Assembly (NCBI GenBank): GCA_937871145.1
Contig: CALMXN010000199.1
Coordinates: forward strand, 1 to 6,020
Origin: an uncultured Clostridia bacterium
Lineage (GTDB): Bacteria > Bacillota > Clostridia > Oscillospirales > Ruminococcaceae
DNA: 6,020 nucleotides
Direction: 5' to 3'
Below, one piece after another: positions 1 to 5,985 of this stretch. The notes under the pieces are model-generated. The model did no database searches. It saw only the letters and a list, made by a program, of their open reading frames with translations, and was not told the origin of the DNA. Positions within the stretch are counted from its first letter, which is position 1; each line of letters begins with the position of its first letter. The position numbers and the translations under genes are program-made.

Positions 1-14
1 TGCTCTTCCGATCT
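1..14. other. Residual Illumina adapter sequence at contig end
   Basis: The first 14 bases, TGCTCTTCCGATCT, are identical to the 3' end of the Illumina TruSeq read-2 adapter; read on the minus strand they are AGATCGGAAGAGCA, the start of the usual adapter read-through. The match ends exactly where the nspC reading frame resumes a family-like sequence (Met-Asn-Ile-Ala) at base 15. These bases are best treated as library contamination, not genome. A chance match of 14 bases at the very edge of a sequence is unlikely. Confidence 0.95.
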
Positions 15-809
15 AGCAATATTCATCCCGTTGTCGATGATATCCATTACACTTGCTATAAGGAAGCCTGAATTGAGTGCAACTGCTTCACCAGGCTCAA
101 GATAAACCTCAACATTATACTTTGCTTTAAAGTTGTTGATTATTTCAATTAGCTTTTCAACATCATAATCTTCTCTTGTTATATGATGCCCGCCACCGAA
201 ATTCACCCACTTCATTTGCGGGAGGAATTCGCCGAACTTTTCTTCAATAGCTTTTAGTGTAACTTCAAGTGCGTCAGAATTCTGCTCACATAATGTATGG
301 AAGTGAAGTCCGTCAATCCCATCAAGCATATCAGCACGGAAGTTTTCTCTTGTGACACCAAGTCGTGAAAAAGGCGAGCAAGGGTCATAAATTGCGTGGT
401 CCTGTGTCGAACATTCAGGGCTAATTCTTATTCCAAAGCTTTTTTTGCTGGCAAGGCATTTGTCTTTACACCTATTCCACTGTGAGAATGAGTTGAAGAT
501 AATATGGTCGCAAATTGTCAGAATTTCATCCAATTCGTCAGCTTTATAGGCAGGGGAGAATATGTGAGTTTCACCCTCAAACATTTCGTGCCCGAGCTTT
601 GCTTCATAAAGTCCACTTGCAGTTGTTCCACAAAGATATTGTGAAATAAGAGGATAGGTTGAAAACATTGAAAAAGACTTTTGTGCTAAAAGTATGTGAC
701 AGCCCGTTTTGTCCATAACAATTTTGAGTTTTTCAAGGTTTTTAATCAATAGCTTTTCGTCAACAACAAAACAAGGCGTCGGTAGTTTATCTATTGCAAA
801 GTTAAGCAT
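15..809 (-). CDS. nspC: Carboxynorspermidine/carboxyspermidine decarboxylase NspC, 3'-truncated by the contig end
   Basis: PLP-dependent, alanine-racemase-fold (fold type III) decarboxylase that removes CO2 from carboxyspermidine or carboxynorspermidine to give spermidine or norspermidine, a cytoplasmic last step of the aspartate-semialdehyde route. I translated it by hand from the ATG at 809-807; 265 codons remain. Visible family marks are TPCFVVD (residues 11-17), the PLP-lysine segment LLAQKSF with Lys44, the FNS..QW segment, SRLG, GLHFHTLCEQ, the WVNFGGGHH glycine loop that holds PLP phosphate, and LEPGEA. The family is usually about 370-380 residues, so roughly 110 C-terminal residues, including the usual CHMPD region, are missing because the contig stops, not because of a stop codon. 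A good AAGGAG site lies 6 nt before the start. It lies 39 nt downstream of the GNAT gene and belongs with the dehydrogenase at 1337-2539. The substrate (carboxyspermidine, carboxynorspermidine or carboxyaminopropylagmatine) cannot be told from the sequence. Confidence 0.93.
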
Positions 810-815
810 TTTATT

Positions 816-821
816 CTCCTT
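816..821 (-). promoter_or_regulatory. Ribosome binding site of nspC
   Basis: AAGGAG on the minus strand, 6 nt before the ATG at 809. It fixes the start of a gene that lacks its other end. The 39-nt gap to the GNAT stop codon shows no promoter or hairpin, which supports co-transcription. Confidence 0.8.
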
Positions 822-848
822 GTCTGTATGAATTTAAAGAGTAGTTTA

Positions 849-1337
849 TTAATTTAATTTGCATATCATAAGATATTCTTCCGTTAATTCTTCCACTATT
901 TCAAACCCGACGGACTTATACATTTTGACTGCATAATTATCCTTTTGAACAGCAAGTGAAGTTTGTATATACCCCTTATCTTTCAATAATTGTAACATAT
1001 TGAGCATAAGTTTTGTTCCGATACCTTTGTTGCGGAATTCTTTATATAAAGAGATTGCAAATTCAGGGGTTCTGTTATCGGTATTGCCAAATCCTTTTAC
1101 ATCACCAGCAAGAATTCTTGTCCATACAGCACCTACAATTTTTCCATTAACCTCAGCAACAAGACAGTAATCATCCGGCTTTCCGAAATCATCAATATAT
1201 ACACTTAGCTCTGGCTTTTGAATAATATCAAATGGGGCAAGATTGTTTTCATCTCTTTGAAAAATCGCTTCATATAAAAAGTTTTTGAGAAGTGGTATTT
1301 CTTCTGTCTTTATTTCTCTAATTGTATATTCAATCAT
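849..1337 (-). CDS. GNAT-family N-acetyltransferase, substrate unknown
   Basis: A 162-residue protein with a single GNAT domain, which transfers acetyl from acetyl-CoA to an amine. Visible are the beta-strand segment YCLVAEVNGKIVGAVWTRI (about 57-75), motif A with the CoA pyrophosphate-binding loop RNKGIG (102-107, the Q/RxxGxG/A pattern) followed by the helix GTKLMLNMLQLL, and motif B NYAVKMYKSVGFEIV (134-148), where Tyr140 is at the usual general-acid position. The length is normal for a stand-alone GNAT. The ATG overlaps the TAA of the upstream dehydrogenase by one base (TAATG), with only a weak GGTGGA before it, so translation is probably coupled. Its place between the two enzymes of the carboxyspermidine route suggests a polyamine or pathway intermediate as acceptor, but that is inference; GNAT sequences rarely reveal substrate. 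It does not look like a close SpeG copy to me. Confidence 0.9.
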   Translation of the reverse strand: MIEYTIREIKTEEIPLLKNFLYEAIFQRDENNLAPFDIIQKPELSVYIDDFGKPDDYCLVAEVNGKIVGAVWTRILAGDVKGFGNTDNRTPEFAISLYKEFRNKGIGTKLMLNMLQLLKDKGYIQTSLAVQKDNYAVKMYKSVGFEIVEELTEEYLMICKLN

Positions 1338-2539
1338 TAGTCCACCATTTCAGGGTTAAAGCTTTCCTGCCAAGGGAGTCCCCACTTGTTGAGTGCATCC
1401 ATAAATGGATCAGGATCAAATTCCTCAATGTTATAAACTCCGGCTTTATCCCATGTCTTTGTCATAATCATCATTGCACCAATCATAGCAGGTACACCTG
1501 TTGTGTAGGAAATTGCCTGTGACTCAACTTCTTTGTAGCATTCCTGATGGTCACATACGTTATAAATATAATAAGTTTTATCCTTGCCGTCCTTTTTACC
1601 TGTGAAGATACAACCTATATTTGTTTTTCCCTTTGTGCGTGGACCAAGTGTAGCAGGGTCAGGCAATACGGCTTTTAAGAACTGAAGAGGAACAATTTTC
1701 TTGCCCTCAAATTCAATAGGCTCAATGGAAGTCATACCGACATTTTCAAGGCATTTTAAGTGTGTGAGATAGCTCTGCCCGAAGGTCATGAAGAAGCGTA
1801 TTCTCTTAATTCCTGTGATGTTCAGAGCAAGGCTTTCAAGCTCCTCGTGGTGAAGAAGATACATATCCTTTTCACCGATTTCAGGGAAGTTATAAACCTT
1901 TTTGATTTCCATTGGCTGCGTTTCAATCCAGTTGCCATTCTCCCAGTAAGAACCCTTTGCGGTAACTTCACGAATGTTGATTTCTGGGTTAAAGTTTGTA
2001 GCGAAAGGATAACCGTGATCTCCTGCGTTGGCGTCAAGTATATCAATATAGTTTATCTCGTCAAACTGATGCTTGAGCGCATATGCTGAAAAAACTCCTG
2101 TAACACCTGGGTCAAAGCCACTGCCGAGAAGTGCAGTGATTCCAGCATCTTTGAATTTTTCTCTATATGCCCATTGCCATTTGTATTCAAATTTTGCAGT
2201 ATCAAGAGGTTCATAGTTTGCAGTATCAACATAATCTGTTCTTGTTGCAAGGCAAGCATCCATTATTGTCAAATCCTGATATGGGAGAGCTAAATTCAGC
2301 ACAACATCAGGCTTGAATTTATTTATTAATTCAACAAGTTCATTAACATTGTCAGCGTCAACCTTTGCAGTATGAATGATTGTTTTGGTTTTATTCTCAA
2401 GCTTTTCCTTAAGAGCATCACATTTTGATTTTGTTCTGCTTGCTATCATAATTTCCTCAAAAACTTCGCTGTTCTGACAGCACTTGTTAATAGCAACAGA
2501 AGCTACTCCTCCACAACCTATTATAAGACATTTTCCCAT
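1337..2539 (-). CDS. Carboxynorspermidine/carboxyspermidine synthase (saccharopine dehydrogenase-like)
   Basis: A 400-residue NADPH-dependent oxidoreductase that by family condenses aspartate beta-semialdehyde with a diamine (putrescine, diaminopropane or possibly agmatine) and reduces the Schiff base to a carboxy-polyamine. Residues 1-130 form a Rossmann domain: LIIGCGGVAS (5-14) is the dinucleotide loop, and ASRT (33-36) after the second strand suits NADPH. The second domain shows LGSGFDPGVTGVF (138-150), the stretch DILDANAGDHG followed by PFATNFNPEINIRE (about 167-191), and a C-terminal SYTTGVPAMIGAMM (344-357); these are the marks of the carboxynorspermidine synthase group rather than lysine-pathway saccharopine enzymes. 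The pairing with nspC supports this. The start is the ATG at 2539-2537, 10 nt after AAGGAGG; another ATG at 2546-2544 is out of frame and too close to that site. The automatic name 'saccharopine dehydrogenase' would be misleading. Confidence 0.9.
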   Translation of the reverse strand: MGKCLIIGCGGVASVAINKCCQNSEVFEEIMIASRTKSKCDALKEKLENKTKTIIHTAKVDADNVNELVELINKFKPDVVLNLALPYQDLTIMDACLATRTDYVDTANYEPLDTAKFEYKWQWAYREKFKDAGITALLGSGFDPGVTGVFSAYALKHQFDEINYIDILDANAGDHGYPFATNFNPEINIREVTAKGSYWENGNWIETQPMEIKKVYNFPEIGEKDMYLLHHEELESLALNITGIKRIRFFMTFGQSYLTHLKCLENVGMTSIEPIEFEGKKIVPLQFLKAVLPDPATLGPRTKGKTNIGCIFTGKKDGKDKTYYIYNVCDHQECYKEVESQAISYTTGVPAMIGAMMIMTKTWDKAGVYNIEEFDPDPFMDALNKWGLPWQESFNPEMVD

Positions 2540-2549
2540 TTATCATAAT

Positions 2550-2556
2550 CCTCCTT
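2550..2556 (-). promoter_or_regulatory. Ribosome binding site of the carboxyspermidine synthase gene
   Basis: AAGGAGG on the minus strand, directly after the speB stop codon (2559-2557) and 10 nt before the ATG at 2539. It is the strongest Shine-Dalgarno match in the window and fills most of the 17-nt gap. It decides between two nearby ATGs: the nearer one (2546) is out of frame and only 3 nt away. Confidence 0.8.
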
Positions 2557-3408
2557 TTATTTGCTGATTGATAATAATAATTCTCTTAAAACTTTGCAGG
2601 CTACTGCTGTTGAAGCACCACTCTGGTCATACACTGGGCTTAGTTCATTAACATCAGCGCCGACGATATTAAGATTACCAATTTTAATAATTGCATTCAG
2701 TAAATCCATAAATGTAATACCGCCAGCCTCAGGCGTACCTGTTCCGCAGAAAACCGACGGGTCAAGGACATCAAGGTCAAGTGTAAAGTAAACTGGCTTG
2801 TCAGCAAGCTTCTTTATAACTTCTTCAAGTCCGTTCAAGTCGAATTTGTTGATAAAATTATGATCTAAAGCAAATTCGAATTCAAATTTCTCGCCACTTC
2901 TAATTCCAAACTGAAAAATACGATTGTCACCTAAAATATCGTGACAACGTCTTATTACTGTTGCGTGGGAAAGTTTTTCCCCTAAATAGTCATCACGAAG
3001 GTCAGTATGAGCATCAAAATGAATAATGCAAAGGTCAGGATATTTTTTAGCGACTTCTCTGATACTTCCAAGAGTGACTAAATGCTCGCCACCAATCATT
3101 ACAGGGGTTTTATTGTCGTCAAGAATACCTTTTGTCATATCGGAAATCTCATCAAGAACCCTTTGTGTGTTCCCAAAAGGCAGTTCAAGGTCACCACCGT
3201 CAAAAACATTAATGTCGCACAAGTCCTTATCCTGATATGGGGAGTAGGTTTCAAGCCCGAAGGATTCAGACCGCATAACTTTACTTGCAAAACGTGTTCC
3301 TGGGCGGTATGAGGTGGTTGAGTCAAACGGTGCCCCGAAAATCACGATATCAGCTTCATTATACTCCTTGTCGCAACCGATGAAGTTTTCAATATTTCTA
3401 TTCAACAT
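2557..3408 (-). CDS. speB: Agmatinase-family ureohydrolase SpeB
   Basis: A 283-residue binuclear manganese enzyme of the arginase/agmatinase fold that hydrolyses agmatine to putrescine and urea in the cytoplasm. All six expected metal ligands are visible: His109 in GGEHLVTLG, Asp132/His134/Asp136 in HFDAHTD, and Asp211/Asp213 in TLDLDVLDPS. The GTGTPEAGG loop (222-230) and GADVNELSPVYDQSGAST (250-267) are also typical of bacterial agmatinases, and the length is normal for the family. The ATG overlaps the 3' end of speE by 11 bases, and GAGGAG within speE, 10 nt upstream, serves as its binding site. With SpeA it makes putrescine from arginine. Given its neighbours it could instead, or also, act on aminopropylagmatine, as in Thermus, or on the equivalent intermediate of the carboxyaminopropylagmatine route. 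Formiminoglutamase or arginase is less likely in this context. Confidence 0.93.
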   Translation of the reverse strand: MLNRNIENFIGCDKEYNEADIVIFGAPFDSTTSYRPGTRFASKVMRSESFGLETYSPYQDKDLCDINVFDGGDLELPFGNTQRVLDEISDMTKGILDDNKTPVMIGGEHLVTLGSIREVAKKYPDLCIIHFDAHTDLRDDYLGEKLSHATVIRRCHDILGDNRIFQFGIRSGEKFEFEFALDHNFINKFDLNGLEEVIKKLADKPVYFTLDLDVLDPSVFCGTGTPEAGGITFMDLLNAIIKIGNLNIVGADVNELSPVYDQSGASTAVACKVLRELLLSISK

Positions 3409-4249
3409 CTTTTAAAAGCTCCTCAACATAATTCGGGAGGTAGAATGCCCCCTTGTGCAGATTCGTATTATAATATCTTGTCTTGAGTGCAAGCTGATCC
3501 CATTCCTTTGCCTTTAAATCACCGACAGGGTGATATTTTTTTGAAGCAAAGCCAAACAGCCAGTGTCCTGACGGATATGTCGGGATATGAGCCTGATATA
3601 CACGGCTTATATTAAAGGATTCAACAATCCTTTTGTGTGCCCTTTGCATTGCAATAGCATCATCTTCATAGAATGGGCTTTCGTGCTGATTGACCATAAT
3701 GCCGTCTTCTTTAAGTGCCTTAAAGCAGTTCCCGTAGAATTCTTTTGTGAAGAGTCCTTCGCCTGGACCGAAAGGATCGGTTGAGTCAACAATAATAAGG
3801 TCGTATTTATCCTCACATTTTCTGATGAACTTTAAGCCATCCTGAAAGTAAAGATTAACTCTCTTATCGTCAAAGCCACAGGCAGTCTGCATCAGGTACT
3901 TTCTGCACACATCAACAACCATTTCATCAATTTCAACAATATCAATGTTTTCAATTGTTGCATAGCGTGTCAGCTCTCTTGCAACGCCACCGTCACCGGC
4001 ACCGATTACAAGAACATTTTTAACATTAGGGTGAACAGCCATTGGCACGTGAGTAATCATCTCGTGATAGATAAATTCATCCTTTTCTGTGAGCATCATA
4101 TATCCGTCCAATGTCAGAAATCTTCCGAATTCCTTTGACTCAAAAACATCAATGCGCTGGAATTCACTCTGTGCTGAATAAATCTGTTTGTCAACCTTTA
4201 TAGAAAATTTGCAGTTTTTAGTATGCTTTTCTGAAAACCAAAGCTCCAA
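3398..4249 (-). CDS. speE: Spermidine synthase-type aminopropyltransferase SpeE (TTG start)
   Basis: A 283-residue member of the spermidine synthase family, which transfers the aminopropyl group of decarboxylated SAM to putrescine, giving spermidine and methylthioadenosine. The N-terminal strand domain carries FGRFLTLDGYMMLTEKDEFIYHEM (41-64). The Rossmann core follows: VLVIGAGDGGVARE (79-92), VEIDEMVV (105-112), then YDLIIVDSTDPFGPGEGLF (149-167) with the conserved Asp155/Asp158 pair of the active-site loop, and QHESPFY, PTYPSGHWLFGFASK (224-237) with the conserved Trp230. Nothing essential appears missing. The start is TTG at 4249-4247, immediately after the speA stop (TAGTTG, no gap); the first internal Met is residue 51, which would remove much of the N-terminal domain. 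No speD, the source of decarboxylated SAM, is in the window. Agmatine is a possible alternative acceptor. Its pairing with a second spermidine route is discussed in the findings. Confidence 0.94.
   Translation of the reverse strand: MELWFSEKHTKNCKFSIKVDKQIYSAQSEFQRIDVFESKEFGRFLTLDGYMMLTEKDEFIYHEMITHVPMAVHPNVKNVLVIGAGDGGVARELTRYATIENIDIVEIDEMVVDVCRKYLMQTACGFDDKRVNLYFQDGLKFIRKCEDKYDLIIVDSTDPFGPGEGLFTKEFYGNCFKALKEDGIMVNQHESPFYEDDAIAMQRAHKRIVESFNISRVYQAHIPTYPSGHWLFGFASKKYHPVGDLKAKEWDQLALKTRYYNTNLHKGAFYLPNYVEELLKDVE
3419..3424 (-). promoter_or_regulatory. Ribosome binding site of speB, inside speE
   Basis: GAGGAG on the minus strand lies within the last codons of speE (Glu-Glu-Leu), 10 nt before the speB ATG at 3408. 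With the 11-base overlap of the two frames this points to translational coupling of the two enzymes. Confidence 0.7.
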
Positions 4250-5707
4250 CTAAAATCCCCCCTTCAGAACATTAATATATTCAATGTTCATATCTTCAGG
4301 GCCCGTCATAAAACAGCCCTTTTCTTTTGCGTATATAATATAATCAATTATTTCTGATGTTACTTCTTCACCTGGTGCAAGAATAGGAATTCCAGGTGGA
4401 TAGCACATAACAAATTCAGTGCATATCTTGCCCACGCTATCCTCAATCAGTACTGGAGTTTTTTCTGAATAGAAAGCCTTTTGCGGAGCAAGTACAACCT
4501 TTGGATTTATATATTCGTGCTTCATCATACCAGTCTTGTCTTTTTTATAAAGTCTTCTTATTTCGGATAATGCACTCACAAGACGTTCAATATCCTTGTG
4601 CCTGTCACCGACAGAAATATAAGCAAGAATATTACCGATGTCGCCGAATTCAACCTGAATATCATATTCATCACGGAGAAGGTCATATACTTCAATTCCT
4701 GCAAGTCCAATGTTCAGGGTATTTATTGAAAGTTTTGTAATATCGAAATCAAAAACGGAATCACCGTTTATCAGCTCTTTTGAATAAGCGTAGTAGTCAC
4801 CGATGTTGTTGATTTCTTCTCTTGCATATTCAGCAAAATCAATGACCTTGTCAAAAATATCTTTCCCATCAAGAGCAAGATTCCGTCTTGAAATATCAAG
4901 ACTTGAAAGGAGAAGGTAAGAACCGCTTGTGGTCTGAGTGAGATTTATAATCTGTCTTACATAGTTTGGATTGATGTTCTCGCCACACAGCAAAAATGAG
5001 CTTTGAGTAAGTGAACCACCTGACTTGTGCATACTCACCGATGCCATATCAGCGCCAACGCTCATTGCAGAAGCAGGGAGCTTATCACTGAAATAAAAAT
5101 GCGTCCCGTGTGCTTCATCAACAAGCACCTTCATATTGTTCTCGTGCGCAAGCTTTGTTATTGCTTTAAGGTTTGAGCATATCCCGTAGTATGTCGGGTT
5201 ATTCACGAAAACCGCAACAGCATCAGGATTTTCCTTTATAGCATTTTCAACGTCGCTTAGTGCCATTCCAAGAGCAATTCCAAGCTCATTATTTGTCTGT
5301 GGGTTAATATAAACTGGAACAGCACCACAAAGTATGAGCGAGTTAATAGCACTTCTGTGCACATTTCTTGGTAAAATTATTTTATCACCTTTTTTGCAGA
5401 CTGATAAAATCATTGCCTGAACAGCACTTGTTGTGCCGTTCACCATAAAAAAGGCATGAGAAGCACCGAAAGCATCTGCTGCGAGTTCTTCTGCTTCTTT
5501 TATAACAGAAACAGGATGGCAGAGGTTATCAAGTGGCTTCATTGAGTTTACATCAACAGTAACACATTTTTCGCCGAGGAAGTCGGTAAGCTCTTCGTTG
5601 CCTTTTCCTCTTTTATGACCTGGAACATCAAAAGGAACAATACGCATTTTCTTGAAGTCCTGCAAGGCTTCAAGTATCGGCGCCTTTTCCTGATTTAGTT
5701 TATACAT
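4250..5707 (-). CDS. speA: Biosynthetic arginine decarboxylase SpeA (Orn/Lys/Arg decarboxylase, fold type I)
   Basis: A 485-residue PLP enzyme of the B. subtilis SpeA type, converting arginine to agmatine. Visible in order are FDVPGHKRGKG (26-36), VDVNSMKPLDNLCHP (51-65), the PLP-phosphate segment VNGTTSA (89-95), PRNVHRSAINSL (113-124) with the ring-stacking His117, VLVDEAHGTHF (194-204) with Asp197 and His200, and SMHKSGGSLTQ (225-235) with the PLP lysine Lys228. The C-terminal domain has YPPGIPILAPGE (436-447) and TGPED (468-472). Length matches the short Gram-positive class, without the N-terminal receiver-like domain of the E. coli inducible enzymes. I chose the ATG at 5707-5705 because GGAGGG lies 4 nt before it and the family alignment starts there; the frame stays open to an ATG at 5845, but that adds 46 residues unlike the family. 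Lysine or ornithine as substrate cannot be excluded by motif; the adjacent speB argues for arginine. Confidence 0.93.
   Translation of the reverse strand: MYKLNQEKAPILEALQDFKKMRIVPFDVPGHKRGKGNEELTDFLGEKCVTVDVNSMKPLDNLCHPVSVIKEAEELAADAFGASHAFFMVNGTTSAVQAMILSVCKKGDKIILPRNVHRSAINSLILCGAVPVYINPQTNNELGIALGMALSDVENAIKENPDAVAVFVNNPTYYGICSNLKAITKLAHENNMKVLVDEAHGTHFYFSDKLPASAMSVGADMASVSMHKSGGSLTQSSFLLCGENINPNYVRQIINLTQTTSGSYLLLSSLDISRRNLALDGKDIFDKVIDFAEYAREEINNIGDYYAYSKELINGDSVFDFDITKLSINTLNIGLAGIEVYDLLRDEYDIQVEFGDIGNILAYISVGDRHKDIERLVSALSEIRRLYKKDKTGMMKHEYINPKVVLAPQKAFYSEKTPVLIEDSVGKICTEFVMCYPPGIPILAPGEEVTSEIIDYIIYAKEKGCFMTGPEDMNIEYINVLKGGF
4256..4264 (-). promoter_or_regulatory. Ribosome binding site that decides the TTG start of speE
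   Basis: AAGGGGGGA on the minus strand lies within the last codons of speA (Lys-Gly-Gly) and ends 6 nt before the TTG at 4249. The six-G run can pair with the CCUCC end of 16S rRNA in more than one register (using G-U pairs). Its spacing, together with the lack of any nearby ATG, is the main reason to accept TTG as the start. Confidence 0.75.
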
Positions 5708-5711
5708 TTTA

Positions 5712-5717
5712 CCCTCC
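5712..5717 (-). promoter_or_regulatory. Ribosome binding site of speA
   Basis: GGAGGG on the minus strand, 4 nt before the ATG at 5707. It sets the start of SpeA at 5707 rather than at the upstream in-frame ATG at 5845, which has no comparable site. Confidence 0.75.
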
Positions 5718-5751
5718 GATAAATAGTTAATAGTTTTCTGCAAGTTTTTCT

Positions 5752-5776
5752 GCGGTGGCTTTGCGTTCGCCCCCGC
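5752..5776 (-). promoter_or_regulatory. GC-rich hairpin in the speA mRNA leader
   Basis: On the transcript strand GCGGGGGC (5776-5769) can pair with GCCACCGC (5759-5752) around a 9-base loop GAACGCAAA, giving seven pairs, nearly all G-C, with one G-A mismatch. It ends 34 nt before the speA binding site. No U run follows, so it is not an intrinsic terminator. UGCG at 5787-5784 could also pair with CGCA in the loop (5765-5762), allowing a pseudoknot or alternative fold. A regulatory role is inference; it assumes that transcription starts upstream of about 5790. Confidence 0.5.
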
Positions 5777-5810
5777 GCCCCTTCGCACACAATAACTTAA
5801 ACATATCAAA

Positions 5811-5839
5811 AGTATTAAAAGGTCGGAGCACGAAATCAA
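5811..5839 (-). promoter_or_regulatory. Weak candidate promoter for the speA operon
   Basis: TTGATT (5839-5834) and AATACT (5816-5811) on the minus strand are separated by exactly 17 nt. Each matches the housekeeping sigma consensus at four of six positions. A start about 7 nt downstream would give a leader of roughly 100 nt that includes the GC-rich hairpin. AT-rich DNA yields such matches by chance, so this is only a candidate. Confidence 0.3.
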
Positions 5840-5882
5840 CCACATACAAACTATTAATAGAAAAACAAACTTTACTGGTTGA

Positions 5883-5901
5883 TTGAGCGACCGTCACTCA
5901 A
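5883..5901. repeat. 19-bp near-perfect dyad, possible operator
   Basis: TTGAGCGACCGTCACTCAA is a dyad with 9-bp arms, one mismatch between arms and a single central base. On the minus strand RNA the mismatch is a G-U wobble. The short centre and symmetric form resemble a DNA-binding operator more than a terminator; the nearest U-rich stretch starts about 14 nt downstream on the minus strand. It lies about 45 bp upstream of the candidate -35. Confidence 0.35.
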
Positions 5902-5923
5902 AAGTCGGCGTCAGAGTGCGAAT

Positions 5924-5972
5924 GTCAAATTCGAGTTGTTGAGCGTGAGCGAAACGTGTCTGAGAATTTGAC
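5924..5972. repeat. Inverted repeat with 9-bp perfect arms
   Basis: GTCAAATTC (5924-5932) and GAATTTGAC (5964-5972) are exact reverse complements separated by 31 bases rich in GAGCG/GCGAA words. Function is unknown. It could be part of a small dispersed intergenic repeat or a binding-site pair; one copy cannot tell. Confidence 0.45.
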
Positions 5973-5985
5973 TTGATTTTCTTTC

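Noticed and set aside
1322..1522. Plus-strand open frame, and others such as 1760-2089, 2561-2791, 3026-3235, 3082-3312, 3587-3784 and 4501-4740
   Set aside because: All lie opposite well-supported minus-strand genes, lack recognisable domains and have cysteine- or serine-rich shadow-like composition.
1822..2259. Minus-strand short frames 1822-2046 and 2053-2259 inside the dehydrogenase gene, and 3135-3326 and 3607-3816 inside speB and speE
   Set aside because: They are out-of-frame readings of intact genes; the main frames carry complete family motifs, so there is no sign of frameshift.
1337..2539. Lysine-pathway saccharopine dehydrogenase
   Set aside because: The distinctive segments (GFDPGVTGVF, then GDHG with PFATNFNPEINIRE) and the nspC/speB/speE context fit carboxy(nor)spermidine synthase instead.
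2544..2546. Alternative ATG for the dehydrogenase gene
   Set aside because: It is out of frame (7 nt upstream of the true ATG) and only 3 nt from the AAGGAGG site.
5769..5782. G-quadruplex in the leader RNA
   Set aside because: Only two runs of four or more G are present, so at most a weak two-layer structure could form; the hairpin explains the G runs better.
5708..5845. 46-residue N-terminal extension of SpeA from the in-frame ATG at 5845, with a hydrophobic start that resembles a signal peptide
   Set aside because: There is no ribosome binding site at 5845. The extension runs through the GC-rich leader hairpin, is unlike the family, and SpeA is cytoplasmic. The ATG at 5707 has GGAGGG in place.
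5923..5928. Perfect -35 hexamer TTGACA on the minus strand
   Set aside because: Seventeen bases downstream the sequence is ACTTTT, a poor -10, and the hexamer is part of the inverted-repeat arm. I could not support a promoter here.
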